Source of the DNA: Nilaparvata lugens
Lineage: Eukaryota; Arthropoda; Insecta; Hemiptera; Delphacidae
Reading direction: 5' to 3'
Length of the DNA stretch: 64,000 nt
Assembly (NCBI RefSeq): GCF_014356525.2
Contig: NC_052505.1
Coordinates: 26,970,549-27,034,548, forward strand
The notes below the pieces were generated by a model, which saw only the letters and a list, made by a program, of their open reading frames with translations, did not search any database and was not told where the DNA came from. The position numbers were made by a program, and so were the translations under genes. Shown in pieces: positions 34,185-43,700 of the stretch; the first letter of the stretch is position 1, and each line of letters begins with the position of its first letter.

Positions 34185-36436
34185 CATACATTGCCGCCAG
34201 CATGGACCGCACCTAGCTAAGAACAGCATCTGTGGTAGAACGTCGCCTTTGGAATCCGGGAAGAGTGAGTTTTCCTCTAAATAGGCACTGAATTGTGAGG
34301 ACAAAACAGCTTCAAAGATTTTGCTGAACACAGGGATAAGTTGCATAGGCCTGAAGTTTCCCAATTCCTCAGGATCACCTTTCTTGAAGACAGGAATTGT
34401 TCTAAAAGTTTTAAAAAAGTCGAAGAAGATTCCAAATTCGAAGCTGCTGTTGATCAATGGGCACAAAGGAGCCGCTATACTTCCAATCACAGACTTCATG
34501 AGTAGTGGAGAAATGCCAAATATGTCTGGACTTGAAGAATTCCTGAAGCTATGGACTATATTTAGAAGATCCTGGGTGGTTATCTTTTTCCATCTGAGCA
34601 GCTGGAATTCACATAAAGACATCCCATTGACAGCATTGGAGATTATCCACTAACAACTTCACAGAGTCCAGAAAGAAGTTGTTGAAGTCATCTGGACTCT
34701 TATTCTTTGCCATAAAAGGCTGTTTCCTACTTGTATTTTTGATAACGTTCCATACAGCCTTACAGGGATTAGGGGCTTGTCTTATCACATCCTCAGTACT
34801 AGACTTCTTAGCCCTCTTCACCTCCTATTGATAAATTCTCTCCAGTCTGAGATAGACTGAGTAATATTTGTCTTTCACTTCACCAGCAGCCGCCGACCTA
34901 TAGTTTGTTGGCAACCAGTACCAGTGCCCTGATGTTGCTCAGATCAGCTGTATAACTTACCACCACTTGGCATCCACTGATGAAGAATTACCACTCAAGA
35001 CACAAGAGGAAACTCTTCAGTTTGGAGAGGGAAAAGTCAGTGAGTTGAACACACTGAAAAACTTACTAAAAGCCATATTTAGATACTGAAGTGTATTCAG
35101 GTATTCCCAGTCAATCCTTTGAAGAGCAAAGACAAAGAGTGGGAGACTCTAAGAGTTGATACTTCTGTATGTGAAGCTCTACCTATCGGCCCACTTACAT
35201 CTCCCTTGGACAAGTTGACAAACCTCATAATGAAGGTTCCATGGTCAGCAAACACAGGCTCAACTACTTCAACACTGTAGTCCTAAGAGTTTATGCTAGT
35301 GGCAACGGTATTTGGGCATGCTTTACCCCACATAGGTTTCCAGTTTCTAATGAATAGATCAAAACTCTTCAAAATTTCAGAAAATTGATCGACTGCTGCG
35401 CTATTTTCCTGTAAGTGGTTAGTCACTTCCCATGATAATATGTTGGCACTGTAGAGAACTCAGGCACACAATGCAATCCTCCAATAAGTTAAAACAAATG
35501 ACTAACGAATGTCGTCGTTTGGTGGCCTGTACACAGACAGAACGATAGCAGAGAAACTAATAACTAATAAGTGACGCCAATCCTACAGGAAGAGCCACTA
35601 TACCCTTGCAAAGTCTAATGTAATACATGATTGCATACAACTCCAGAATGGTGTCACTACAAAATTAAATGAAAAAATATTATGAAGAATATATACTCCA
35701 ATATTCATTTATAAAAACTTTTTATATTATTTGGTACCGTATAAGAATAATCAACAAAAATTGAAAAAATGCTATTTATAAAGAATTTTTTAGTGAACAA
35801 TAATGAAGGAATACTCACCGGATCAACAAACTCATTATTTAGCCCATAGCACAGTTTCTGAATTCTGGATGTTATTTTATCAAAATGAACCTCTTCCTTA
35901 CGACCACCTGTTAAATGATAAAGCCAATTATATTATTGTTAACATTAAGTTCATTTATTGCGACAGCTGGATTTCTATTTAATCTTGACTTTAAAATGCT
36001 GTATTGATTTAAACATTGTTTGCTGAATAGACCTATGTAAATAAAATGAGCACAGAATCAGTTTTTTCAACATTTTTGAAACCCTGAATAAAAATTATGC
36101 AATGTGTAGGTCGTAGGTAAAATTACTAAAAATTTTATCACACCTTAGAATAATTTTCCTAAAAATTATTTGAGGATTGCACAATAGGCTATAAACCGAA
36201 ACCTCACATGTTCCTTCACGTTTGCAGATTGCAGTTCATGGTTTCCTAAAGGTGCCAAACTATTTTCTAGTGAGGTACAAGGATAATTAATATTGTATGA
36301 TGTGATAAGAAAATAAAACCACTCATTAAACAATTATCTGATAATTTATTAATGTACTTAATTTTTTAATCTTACCTCTTTTGTGAACATAAAGCCCTTT
36401 GATGGGTTTATCATTCCCTTGCTGACCAACTCCCAT
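16466..36436 (-). CDS. RnrL: Ribonucleoside-diphosphate reductase large subunit (14 exons)
   Basis: Complete gene for the class I RNR catalytic subunit (R1), which with the small subunit makes deoxyribonucleotides in the cytosol. Exons in order: 36376-36436, 35819-35907, 32775-32952, 32148-32308, 30406-30608, 28207-28432, 26714-26955, 25397-25598, 24014-24163, 22718-22939, 21352-21564, 20605-20700, 19390-19578, 16466-16705. All introns are GT-AG and the phases close to 824 codons (823 aa). An N-terminal ATP cone spans about 13-100. Catalytic residues are Cys232, Asn441, Cys443, Glu445 and Cys458, the radical-transfer pair is Tyr751/Tyr752, and the C-terminal CMMCGS supplies Cys818/Cys821. Each is offset by 14 from human RRM1 up to the Tyr pair. 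The usual KRDG of the ATP cone reads KRGG here. Confidence 0.97.
16855..17090 (-). mobile_element. tRNA-derived SINE, minus copy
   Basis: The minus strand reads GGGTTCGATTCCCGGGCTGG, a pol III B-box, then a unique body ending near TTTACAGCATTTAAC. The A-box half is missing. It pairs as an inverted repeat with 17283-17415, giving a foldback of about 560 bp in RnrL intron 13. Confidence 0.65.
17283..17415 (+). mobile_element. tRNA-derived SINE, plus copy
   Basis: Starts inside the B-box (GATTCCCGGGCTGG) and shares the body GCAGTAGCAGAAGTCTTCG plus AGGTGGTTTACAGC with the inverted copy. A Pyr-rich tail and a CTATTTCTCTCC word in the DNA between the copies also occur at 19670. Confidence 0.65.
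18153..18300. repeat. Foldback element, 24-bp near-perfect arms
   Basis: TCGAATGAAAAAGACTAAG at about 18160 is repeated in reverse complement at about 18270-18295. The interior contains ACCGAAACCGGTC. Lies in RnrL intron 13. Confidence 0.7.
18575..18783. mobile_element. MITE-like element with imperfect TIRs
   Basis: Arms GAAACCAGAGACCTTAAAG and its complement near 18765-18782 are accompanied by a second matching inner pair (TTATAGATTATATTAGATT). No coding capacity. RnrL intron 13. Confidence 0.65.
18852..19118 (+). repeat. ~265-bp dispersed repeat, copy 2
   Basis: Direct match to 13224-13490, with an extra TAAACATT duplication inside. Lies in RnrL intron 13, antisense to the gene. Confidence 0.85.
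19390..19578 (-). CDS. RnrL: RnrL exon 13
   Basis: Sixty-three codons, [19 protein letters not shown] through [19 protein letters not shown] to FYAWKL. Acceptor TTGCAG, donor GTAAAT. Confidence 0.97.
19917..19945 (+). repeat. Dispersed CTGTCAGCATTGGTTGAATG word
   Basis: A short conserved sequence also found at 24395-24432, 48557-48588 (reversed), 53661-53688 and 53984-54050, where it forms both ends of a small palindrome. It is probably debris of a miniature element. Confidence 0.5.
20605..20700 (-). CDS. RnrL: RnrL exon 12
   Basis: Thirty-two codons, [19 protein letters not shown] to NNGSIQ, phase 0 at both ends. Confidence 0.96.
21352..21564 (-). CDS. RnrL: RnrL exon 11
   Basis: Seventy-one codons including the conserved phosphate-binding stretch [19 protein letters not shown], ending VLSGEFQ. 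Donor GTAAAC. Confidence 0.98.
21602..21915 (+). repeat. Tandemly duplicated ~160-bp element in RnrL intron 10
   Basis: Two adjacent units (about 21602-21765 and 21770-21912) share GATAATATTGAA, AAATATGTAA, an internal hairpin of GACCATTAAATCTATA type and a GAAACCGGG end. They are diverged, so the duplication is not very recent. Confidence 0.7.
22718..22939 (-). CDS. RnrL: RnrL exon 10
   Basis: Seventy-four codons, [19 protein letters not shown] to [12 protein letters not shown]. The ARKSN start resembles Drosophila rather than vertebrate R1. Donor GTCAGT. Confidence 0.98.
24014..24163 (-). CDS. RnrL: RnrL exon 9 (second redox cysteine)
   Basis: Fifty codons starting [15 protein letters not shown], where Cys458 pairs with Cys232, and ending [15 protein letters not shown]. 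Donor GTATGT. Confidence 0.98.
24489..24707. mobile_element. TATAGTG MITE, 219 bp
   Basis: Bounded by TATAGTGAGGTCCACGTTAT and its near-perfect inverted complement. The interior matches 37461-37678. TA at the borders suggests a Tc1/mariner-like target site. Inserted in RnrL intron 8. Confidence 0.85.
25397..25598 (-). CDS. RnrL: RnrL exon 8 (thiyl radical cysteine)
   Basis: Contains [15 protein letters not shown] with Asn441, Cys443 (radical site) and Glu445, equivalent to human Asn427, Cys429 and Glu431. Acceptor TTTACAG, donor GTAATA. Confidence 0.98.
26554..26632 (-). pseudogene. Degenerate duplicate of RnrL exon 7 3' end and donor
   Basis: About 80 bases match 26682-26766 (intron start plus the last ~50 coding bases of exon 7) with roughly 80% identity, about 128 bp further into intron 7. 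The donor survives as GTAAGT, but the coding part has small indels. Confidence 0.75.
26714..26955 (-). CDS. RnrL: RnrL exon 7
   Basis: Encodes [19 protein letters not shown] to [10 protein letters not shown] plus AA, with donor GTGAGT. A degenerate duplicate of the 3' end and donor of this exon lies about 128 bp downstream in the intron. Confidence 0.97.
28156..28184 (-). pseudogene. Partial duplicate of RnrL exon 6 3' end and donor
   Basis: Twenty-nine bases match the exon 6 end (28202-28230) with four mismatches, 46 bp into the intron, reading YVDQRAKK then GTACC. Use of this donor would extend exon 6 by 46 bp and shift the frame. Confidence 0.65.
28207..28432 (-). CDS. RnrL: RnrL exon 6 (first redox cysteine)
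   Basis: Begins with [14 protein letters not shown]; its Cys232 is the substrate-reducing cysteine equivalent to human Cys218. Continues through [19 protein letters not shown] and ends YVDQGGNK in phase 0 with donor GTACCT. A partial duplicate of this exon end lies 46 bp further into the intron. Confidence 0.97.
28679..28802. mobile_element. Foldback MITE in RnrL intron 5
   Basis: Arms of about 45 bp (CGAATCGACACGGCATGACA at the left, its near-perfect complement at 28756-28801) flank a short loop. No coding content. Confidence 0.8.
28830..29000. repeat. Purine-rich (GGA/GAA) tract
   Basis: About 170 bases almost purely A and G on the plus strand. The Phe/Ser/Leu-rich minus frames over it are compositional artefacts. 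Confidence 0.85.
29175..29870 (-). pseudogene. Non-LTR retrotransposon pol C-terminal fragment
   Basis: Minus-strand frames encode the region after the reverse transcriptase of a LINE-type endonuclease-RT. Recognisable parts are [69 protein letters not shown] and YLGHIMRN. A frameshift near 29380 moves the frame to one ending [11 protein letters not shown] at 29175. 5'-truncated. It lies in RnrL intron 5, same orientation as the gene. Confidence 0.85.
30406..30608 (-). CDS. RnrL: RnrL exon 5
   Basis: Encodes [19 protein letters not shown] to [19 protein letters not shown], the entrance to the ten-stranded barrel. Two trailing bases (AG) complete the Ser before the catalytic Cys232. Confidence 0.97.
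30888..31160 (-). pseudogene. Non-LTR retrotransposon 3' (post-RNase H) fragment
   Basis: An open minus frame reads [37 protein letters not shown] and [17 protein letters not shown], with a stop at 30888-30890. This is the conserved His/Cys-rich C-terminal end of Jockey-like LINE pol proteins. It lies in RnrL intron 4, sense to the gene. Confidence 0.82.
31170..32147. other. Rest of RnrL intron 4
   Basis: AT-rich with an internally repeated theme near 31260-31690 (ATAGAATAAG then TGGAATGGACATATTG, and GTTTAAAATTCT) present as three to four degenerate copies of about 110-180 bp. No coding signal. Confidence 0.5.
32148..32308 (-). CDS. RnrL: RnrL exon 4
   Basis: Encodes [16 protein letters not shown] to [11 protein letters not shown] in the R1 N-terminal all-helical domain. 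Acceptor after TTTTTTCAG, donor GTGTGT, ending in phase 0. Confidence 0.96.
32775..32952 (-). CDS. RnrL: RnrL exon 3
   Basis: Encodes [19 protein letters not shown] through [12 protein letters not shown], the end of the ATP cone and the start of the R1 N-terminal domain. Donor GTAAGA. One trailing G completes a Glu codon in exon 4. Confidence 0.97.
33190..35560 (-). pseudogene. Decayed non-LTR retrotransposon in RnrL intron 2
   Basis: Frames on the minus strand trace a LINE pol. The late endonuclease region is [19 protein letters not shown] (about 35210-35290). The linker is [14 protein letters not shown] and [11 protein letters not shown]. The RT fingers are [38 protein letters not shown] and [15 protein letters not shown] (34340-34480). 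A thumb-like tail follows ([19 protein letters not shown] near 33900). Multiple stops and frameshifts are present, the YADD region is not seen, and a (GT)n run at 34138-34182 interrupts it. Inactive; sense to RnrL. Confidence 0.75.
34138..34182. repeat. (GT)n microsatellite
   Basis: A pure GT run of about 45 bases inside the LINE remnant. Confidence 0.95.
35819..35907 (-). CDS. RnrL: RnrL exon 2 (ATP cone)
   Basis: Encodes [19 protein letters not shown] and [10 protein letters not shown], almost identical to the insect RnrL ATP cone. Acceptor TTAACAG, donor GTGAGT. The GT at its 5' end completes the glycine codon that replaces the usual Asp of KRDG. Confidence 0.95.
36376..36436 (-). CDS. 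RnrL: RnrL exon 1 (start codon)
   Basis: ATG at 36436-36434 in a CAAAATGG context, then 20 codons ([14 protein letters not shown]) plus one base, then donor GTAAGA. The first ~12 residues extend beyond the human and bacterial ATP-cone start. The start is chosen because it joins in phase to exon 2 and gives the expected KR-GR cone sequence. Confidence 0.85.
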
Positions 36437-37460
36437 TTTGGATAAGGTAACCAAATTTCGAGTGGGTCCCAAACTTTAGATTAAAATACGTATTTAAAAT
36501 GTTACTTTGGTTCAAGTCTTTCTTCTCTAATAAAAAATAGTATATGGTAGATTTTAAGTTATATTCAGAACAAAGGAACAATGAAATAATGTACGGTATT
36601 GTATGTATCTAAAAGTTGATATTCTCACTCAAGCCGATGCCACCAAACCAACCATCAACCGCCTTTTCTCTTCTCTTTCTCTGTATTCAGGCGGGAAACT
36701 AACCAACAGGTGCAAGACTAAACAGCTGGTCAATAGAGAATAAGTATAATAGAGATACAACTTTCGAATAGAGCATACAAGTTTGAGAATAATTATCAAA
36801 CATTCAAATTAGTTCTTCAGTTTGTACATCATCTATTCATGATTATTAGGAGTTTGGAATTAATATTGATATTATACAATATAGAAAGTGATAATATTCC
36901 TTCAATTGACAATTCAAAAATATTGTCTCTAAATTTACCAGTTCATCAGCACTGCCTTCCAGATTACTAAATGCTGTGATAGAGTGGGTGAGCGCCTAAT
37001 TTTGAATTTAAAATTATCTCACAACGAATATGTCACCTTTTACTTATGTTTAAAATTTTGACATAATAGAAGCAGAAACGCTAGCCATAATTTCCTTAGC
37101 GTCATATCGAAAAATTTCTGATGCCAAAGGTACTTTTCAGTATTAATTTTGTCTATTATAGAATAATATAACTGATATATAAGTTCTCTCCATATTCGTT
37201 AGTGTAGCCAAACTCTACCAAATCTATTATAGCTCTGCACAATAATTATTCCCAAATCATTGATTGGCAATGAAAAAATATATAATATAATTAAATGTTA
37301 ATAGTACGACATCCCGTCACAATGGTCATTTACCTCATGAATGATTGTTTCTGCCCAAAACGATGTTGAGGACTGATTTATAATATTATAAATGCGGTTA
37401 AAAAGTTACCATAGAATAGAATGACTATACCTTCATTATTGACCTAGGAGGGCGAAGCTA
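36437..37460. promoter_or_regulatory. 5' flank of RnrL
   Basis: The expected promoter region of RnrL. I see no confident TATA box or initiator. The first ~60 bases upstream of the ATG are likely 5' UTR. Otherwise AT-rich and unremarkable. Confidence 0.3.
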
Positions 37461-37678
37461 TATAGTGAGGTCCACGTTATAATGGCAGTGATAAAGATAG
37501 AAGAATAGCGATGCCGATTCTCTGCATTAATTAATCATATTTCTTCACTGTCAAAAGCATAATTGGCACCGTTGTGGACCTAAAAAACGATAGTACCACC
37601 GTCTTTGTCGAATGATAGACAAGTATAGCAAAACCAAAGTTGATCAAATACTGTCATTATAATGTGGACCTTACTATA
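37461..37678. mobile_element. TATAGTG MITE, 218 bp
   Basis: Full-length copy, TATAGTGAGGTCCACGTTAT to its complement (TAATGTGGACCTTACTATA), nearly identical to 24489-24707. Located about 1.0 kb upstream of the RnrL start codon. Confidence 0.85.
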
Positions 37679-38640
37679 GGGCGCAGTCGGCCCTCTCTTA
37701 CACTTAACCCTCATCCATACAAGTTACCGTACCGAACCATACAAGTTACGTACTATATTTTTGTCATAATTATATATGAAAAAAATATTATTGAGAAGCA
37801 GAAACCATTAACAGCTGCTGCTGGAGATAGGCCTACTGCATTCTATAAACATAACCCAGCCCCAACAGACCGACCCATCGAGATCAAGAATAGGAACAAT
37901 TATTCTACAGTGCAGAATATTCTTTGTCGTTCAGTACTTATATATTATTTTTATACGTCCTTTTTGTTCAAGAAATTTTTTACACACCCACACTAGATTA
38001 GGTATACCCACTAAGAGTGCACTCGAGAAATAGAAATCAAAGTACCCTTTAAACATTACAATATTGTTACGGTACTTGTTCAGTTTTCTCTGCTGTCAGA
38101 GACCGGGGAATCATCATTTTTCCTTTGCTACCGTATACAATTTTTTAAATTAAACACAACATTATTGGAACTTCAAATAAAAAATAGTGTGAATGAAAAT
38201 TATGGGTGCTTAGGACTATAAATTCATACTTGTGGTATTTGAGAAATATTTTCCTATGGGGTAGTTGAAAAAATATTTATGAGAGCACTATGGATAATCA
38301 AGTCAATAAAAAATCCCCAATGAAAATAGAATAAGTTATACTGTGCATATAATTTGACTTGAAAATACACACACACATGATTAATATTGAATAATAATTA
38401 TTTAGTAGAGTTTAATAATTTCTCAATTCGAGTTACCAAACTCAAAATTCAAACTCCAATTCTTCACTAGAGGTTGATCTTTGCTAAAAAATAACTTATT
38501 TGCTAGAGAACTACACTTTGCCATCATAGAGATAAAAACAATTTCTAAAAATTATCTCCAAATAATTATAATATAAAAACTAATTCAGTAGGTAAACTGA
38601 ACCTTGATTTTAAATGCAGTAAATATTTACGGTACGGTAG
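37679..38640. other. Spacer without supported gene
   Basis: AT-rich. The 118-codon plus frame over 37640-37996 runs through the MITE end and has no domain, so it is not called. Confidence 0.45.
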
Positions 38641-38830
38641 GTCGTCACACACCCCGCAGCTAAACGTGTATAGATAGAAATACGTCTTTGGAAGACGTAG
38701 CCGTCCTTTCTCCCAATGTTGAAAGCTAGCTAGCTAAGCTGCTGTGAACGGGGCAGATTGCTTAGCGTGGATTAACATTGGAAAGATAGGACGTGTTTCT
38801 AGTACCTACACGTTAATGGATGTGTGACAT
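38641..38830. mobile_element. MITE-like imperfect inverted repeat
   Basis: The left end GTCGTCACACACCCCGCAGC and the right end matching ATGTCACACATCCATTAACG on the opposite strand are imperfect complements. Inner GACG/CGTC and CCAATGTT/AACATTGG pairs also match. No coding capacity. Confidence 0.5.
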
Positions 38831-38884
38831 ACTATAAATATGAAAATATGATACAACCTCATTATGTACTCAAAAATGTACTGG

Positions 38885-39300
38885 TTATTGGGGAGAAATC
38901 CAAGCCTTTCAACCTACAATAAATTATTATTGTATAGACAGATTCTTCGGCCTGTGTGATTGTATGGCATCCAGCTGTGGGGCTGTGCAAGGGAAAGTAG
39001 CATAAACACCATCTAGAAATTCCAGAATAAGGTATTAATTGTTAAGGTAAGGTAATTGTTATTATTAAGGTAAGAATTGCTGTTAATGCTCCATACTTTG
39101 TCAGAAACTCGGACCTCCACAGGGACCTGCAGTTGGAGCAGTCGATGTGATGATCACAAAGGCTGCCAGAAACCATGAATAGAATCATATGAAGAGACTC
39201 TACATAATCATAAGAACATCGAAGCTCTACACCTCATTGACAACTCTGTTACAGTCAGGAGAGACTGAAAAGGAAGAATCCTACAGATCTCGTGTAAATG
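38885..39300 (+). pseudogene. Jockey-like LINE pol C-terminal remnant
   Basis: The plus strand retains scattered blocks of the post-RT region: NKLLLYRQILRPV, LYGIQLWG, IVNAPYFVRNSDLHRDLQL and RLKRKNPTDLV, separated by stops and frameshifts. This matches the LYKSILKPIWTYGIQLWG-type block known in Jockey-clade LINEs. Heavily decayed. Confidence 0.7.
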
Positions 39301-39943
39301 TAGCATAGTGTTAGTAAGTGATACTGAAAGTAACAGTGCATGGGCATTGCTCAATTAGACTGTGAAGGAGTGTGATATACCCGTTTAGTGTCAAACTTTA
39401 ACCTATTCATTTAAGCTGCCAGAACTGAACTGAACTATTAATTCTCTGCCGCCAGAATTGAACTGTTCATCAACCAAAGTGTTAGATTGCAGTCAAATTA
39501 CAAGAAAAAAATATATAACCCAATAAGTTTTTGCCATTGTGGGAAATTGTCAGTCGTTCACAGCAATATCAAGATAATCAACCTTGGATCATTTTACGAT
39601 CATTCCTTGGATAATATTGAGATACCGTATGTAATCTCCTCTTGACAAGCCAGAGGTCAGAGTGTAGACATTATCTCAAAATAATTTCCAATCGTTGTAT
39701 TATTTCAATATTGAAAATAAATTTGCGAGGATGAGGATAAATACTAGAAGAAGATTAATCACTTACATTGAAATAAAAAACATCTTTAATTTACAAAAGT
39801 GTGTCTATGTCTACGGTTCAGTTCACTCAACGTATGAGTAGTACAACTTATAAAGTCTTGTAATGAGTTGATTTGTTTTTGTTTTGTAAATGATTGGTCG
39901 ATGGTGATTCTGATAATTATGAGTAGGCCTAGGCTAATTTTGT

Positions 39944-40083
39944 CTAGTAGCCATGCTTTTGGTATCCTCCGTGACTACCTCCGAAACCTCCATGACTTCC
40001 GTGACTACCTCCGTGACTTCCGTGACTGCCTCCATGACTTCCGTGACCACCTCCATGACTTCCATGGCTGCCTCCGAAACCGC
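39944..40083 (-). CDS. Protein A exon 3
   Basis: After TTTTATTTTCAAG it encodes GGFGGSHGSHGGGHGSHGG repeats, ending GGYQKHGY and a TAG at 39944-39946. Confidence 0.85.
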
Positions 40084-40739
40084 CTTGAAAATAAAAAATA
40101 TTAGCTATAGTATTGAAACAAAAATAGACAAAATGCAATAAAGATACAAAAATATAAAAAATAGACAAAATGCAATAAAGATACAAATACATAAAAAGAG
40201 TAATGATTATTATCAATTTCACCAAGCTTAATAATTTTGTGCTTTTCAAGTATTTCCTGTGTGAATATATCATAGAAGGCGTGTGAATATATCATATCAT
40301 GTAGAAGGCACCTGAACTATGAATCGGGGGACACTGATGTGTGGGAGATATCAGCAGGTATTGATCGCCCACCATGAAACAAAGTCCTCAAGTCCTTCCA
40401 CGGCTGATTAAAAAACACTTATGATTTGTGCGGCCTTATGCTATTTATACGGTAATTCAAAAAATTACATCTCGATAAAGTTATTTTTGCTCAGTGGGCT
40501 ATTTTTTCTATAATATTGATTTTCCCCCGAGAATGCCAAATTGCATTTACATTCTTGGGTCAATTTGTTTACGGTAAGGTAATCATATTCCCTGTGATTT
40601 TGTTGGTGATGAAGGAAGTTGATAAGGAAATTAATGATATCATATAATATGGCGGTTGGTACCCAACTACAAGCACGAGCGTCTCAGACGCGCTGAATTT
40701 CTCAAGCTCGTTGGTCGGATGCATTGTCTCCTATGGGTG

Positions 40740-40789
<50 letters not shown>

Positions 40790-43700
40790 GATCAAAATAG
40801 ACGCTCCTCGTAAGAGGCCATGTATTTTCTAAAGACACGAAAAATAAATTCAGCGCGGATTACTCTCGTATAATCGGGGCAACTTTGATACGGTAGATCT
40901 AACTACTTTGTTTTGTCTATATGTCTATTTGATTTTTACATGGTGTACTCGTGATTTTTATAGTGCTAATTGACATATGTTATACGGCATATTGTATGGA
41001 TTTAGAATAAAACAGAATTTTCTCCATACATAAATCAAATTTTCTTTTCAGCAAGCTTTTATTTTTGGAAAAATGCCACATCAGTTGAGCCACTCTCTTT
41101 TGTTAAAAATATTTCTTGCGTTGGTTTGTGTGTGAATTTTTTTAATTCCTCATACCTCCTTGACTTCCGTGGCCTCCGTGACCGCCTTGACTGCCTCCGT
41201 ATCCTCCGTGGCTTCCATGACTACCGCCTCCGAAATCACCTCCGTGGCTTCCATGACTACCGCCTCCATGGCTACCGCCTCCATGGCTACCGCCCCCATG
41301 GCTACCGCCCCCATGTCCGTGGTCGTGGCCACCGCCTCCACCGTAAGGCAAAGGTTCAGGCTCGGGGGCGGCCATAACTGTACATATCAGTGCGACTGCC
41401 ACCTTTGCAAAAAAAATATTTATCAGTTTCTTTTTATGATGATGATTGTGATTCTGATTTTATATTGACATTTTAAAGATAAATTCATACTCATCTACAT
41501 AACTAGTAACCACCTGGATTGGAGAACTCGCTCAAGAATTTGCTGTTGTATTGCAATATTTGAAACCCGCAACTTTCAATTATACAGAGTTGGTGAAAAT
41601 TAGGGAAACAGCAAAATATTTCTTTCACAAGGGCATAATTTGACAGGAGATCAAATTATAATTTGACATTGGGAATACTATTAGAAATTAAATAATCACT
41701 CTTCAAAAATTACTCTGTTGCTTCAACATTTTTGTCCCTGATATGAATCGAAACTAATTTTTTGAATGAGAAGGTGGTCATGTAATACGGTACATAATTT
41801 CGATACAGAGTTCCAAGAGAAAATGAATGGCAAAAACCGCACATTGGATTGATGTCTCAATCCGCATCAGTTTTTGTTGTACTGTATCTGAAATGATGTG
41901 TCAGCGCAAGATGGTCTGTCTGTGTGATAGCTTCCAAATAGCCTCAGCTGATGTTATGAATGAAATGAATGGAGAATAACTGAATAACTGTTGTAATTGC
42001 ATGCAATGAAATCTTCAGCTGACTAAATGATAAATCAAAACATTTTTTTTCTAATGCACTTTCAATGTTATCTGTTATATCCTGAAAAAGGACGAAGGAG
42101 TGAGTCGATTTCATTGTCCAACGAACTTGACCTCTAAGAAGGGTTCGAGGAATACGTATTCAAAATTTGAAGCCGATTGATGAATTCTTTCTCAAGTTAT
42201 TGTAAAACATACAAACAGACGGACAACGACTTTGGCCTTTAGTAAGTCAAAGTGTGAACTCGTTAACGCTCGTTCAATTATATTATCTTTATGCTATCTC
42301 TTATTTTCAATCTTTACCTGTATCTATGAACTATATGAAAATAGCTTGATTTATATTAGTATGGCATCTTTGTCAAATTTTGAAGATTCCACACTTAGGT
42401 AGGCACGTTTCTCAAATTCAAATATGATGTGGTGCACTGTCTGCTCCATCGCCGCACAGTAACATATAGTGGATGGGTAGTGGGGAGTCTGCAAGCCTCA
42501 TTTGAAAAATTTTGCGTTGCATCTCCCATGTTGGGTTCGTACAGTGCCACCCAGATTTGCAGGGGGAGCTCATATCTGGATGCGAATATAGGTCTACTCA
42601 TCTATACCTACGGTTCATACCTATATTATCTGAATTTGTATTAGAATTGTTTCATCTATTCTTATATCTGTAGCTGTAAGCAGTTGCAGTATCCATATTA
42701 TATAAATGTAATATTATTGTAGTTATTGGCCAATCTTCATCACTGTTTAGCCCATATAATTCATATTAGGAGAAAACATGCAATATTGTCGCCCACTAAG
42801 TTCAACGTTATAATTTTATTTCTTTCAATTATTTTCTCACATGAAAGTTGTTTCAATCAATTGGATTAGCAGTGTATATATACGGTATTGTAACTTTATT
42901 ATATACTTTTATCACTTTATTTTTATTACTAGCAGTCAGGCTCGCTTCGCTCGCCATATCCGTCTAGCCAGGGGGCTCCGCCCCCCTAGACCCCCGACTG
43001 GATCGTCCAAGAATGAGATCAGCAGGCTCGCTTCGCTCAACTGCATTTTTCATTTGAGCATTTTTATCATATTATGTTAGGACGATCCAGTCGGGGATCC
43101 AGACTAAACGTCTGGCTAAACGGATATGGCGAGTGAAGCGAGCCTGACGGCTAGTAATATAATATTCCCAGGAATAGCTCTGATTGAAGTAGCAGTGCCC
43201 AATCAATTTTTCCGCGATAAATGCATTTCAATCTTCAACTTTGTGCCAACCCTACAAAGTCAACTCAACTTAATGCCAACCTGACAAAATTATTAATTTA
43301 GTTACCAGTTAACAACTGTTTCGAAGAGGTACTCTCTCTTGATTATAGTTCTATATTAACATATGGTATGGACATTTTTCAATTATAATTAAGAATAAGG
43401 AGAATATACATGCTAAAAGACGAACTTTAAACCCTTAAAAGCCACCCTTAGAGTTAAAATATTGCCAAAAGATTTCTTAGTGCGCCTCTAAAGGGCCAAC
43501 TGAACATAGCTACCAAATTTGAACGTTTTTGGTCCGGTAGGTTTTTTAGTTCTGCGAGTGAGTGAGTGAGTCAGTCAGTCAGTCAGTGAGTGAGTGCCAT
43601 TTCGCTTTTATTTTTATTATATACGGTATTGTAACTATATGTGTTCGAACTATCGTTTCCCATTTTCAAAGTTTCAACTCCAAGTTACCGGGTGGCTATC

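Noticed and set aside
39868..41468. Plus-strand frames over the Gly/His-rich exons
   Set aside because: Shadows of the minus-strand repeats; the minus strand has signal peptide, splice sites and promoter.
42093..42270. Possible SINE or LINE tail (TGAACTCGTTAACGCTCGTT end)
   Set aside because: Only one copy in the window and no internal promoter boxes seen, so no class could be supported.
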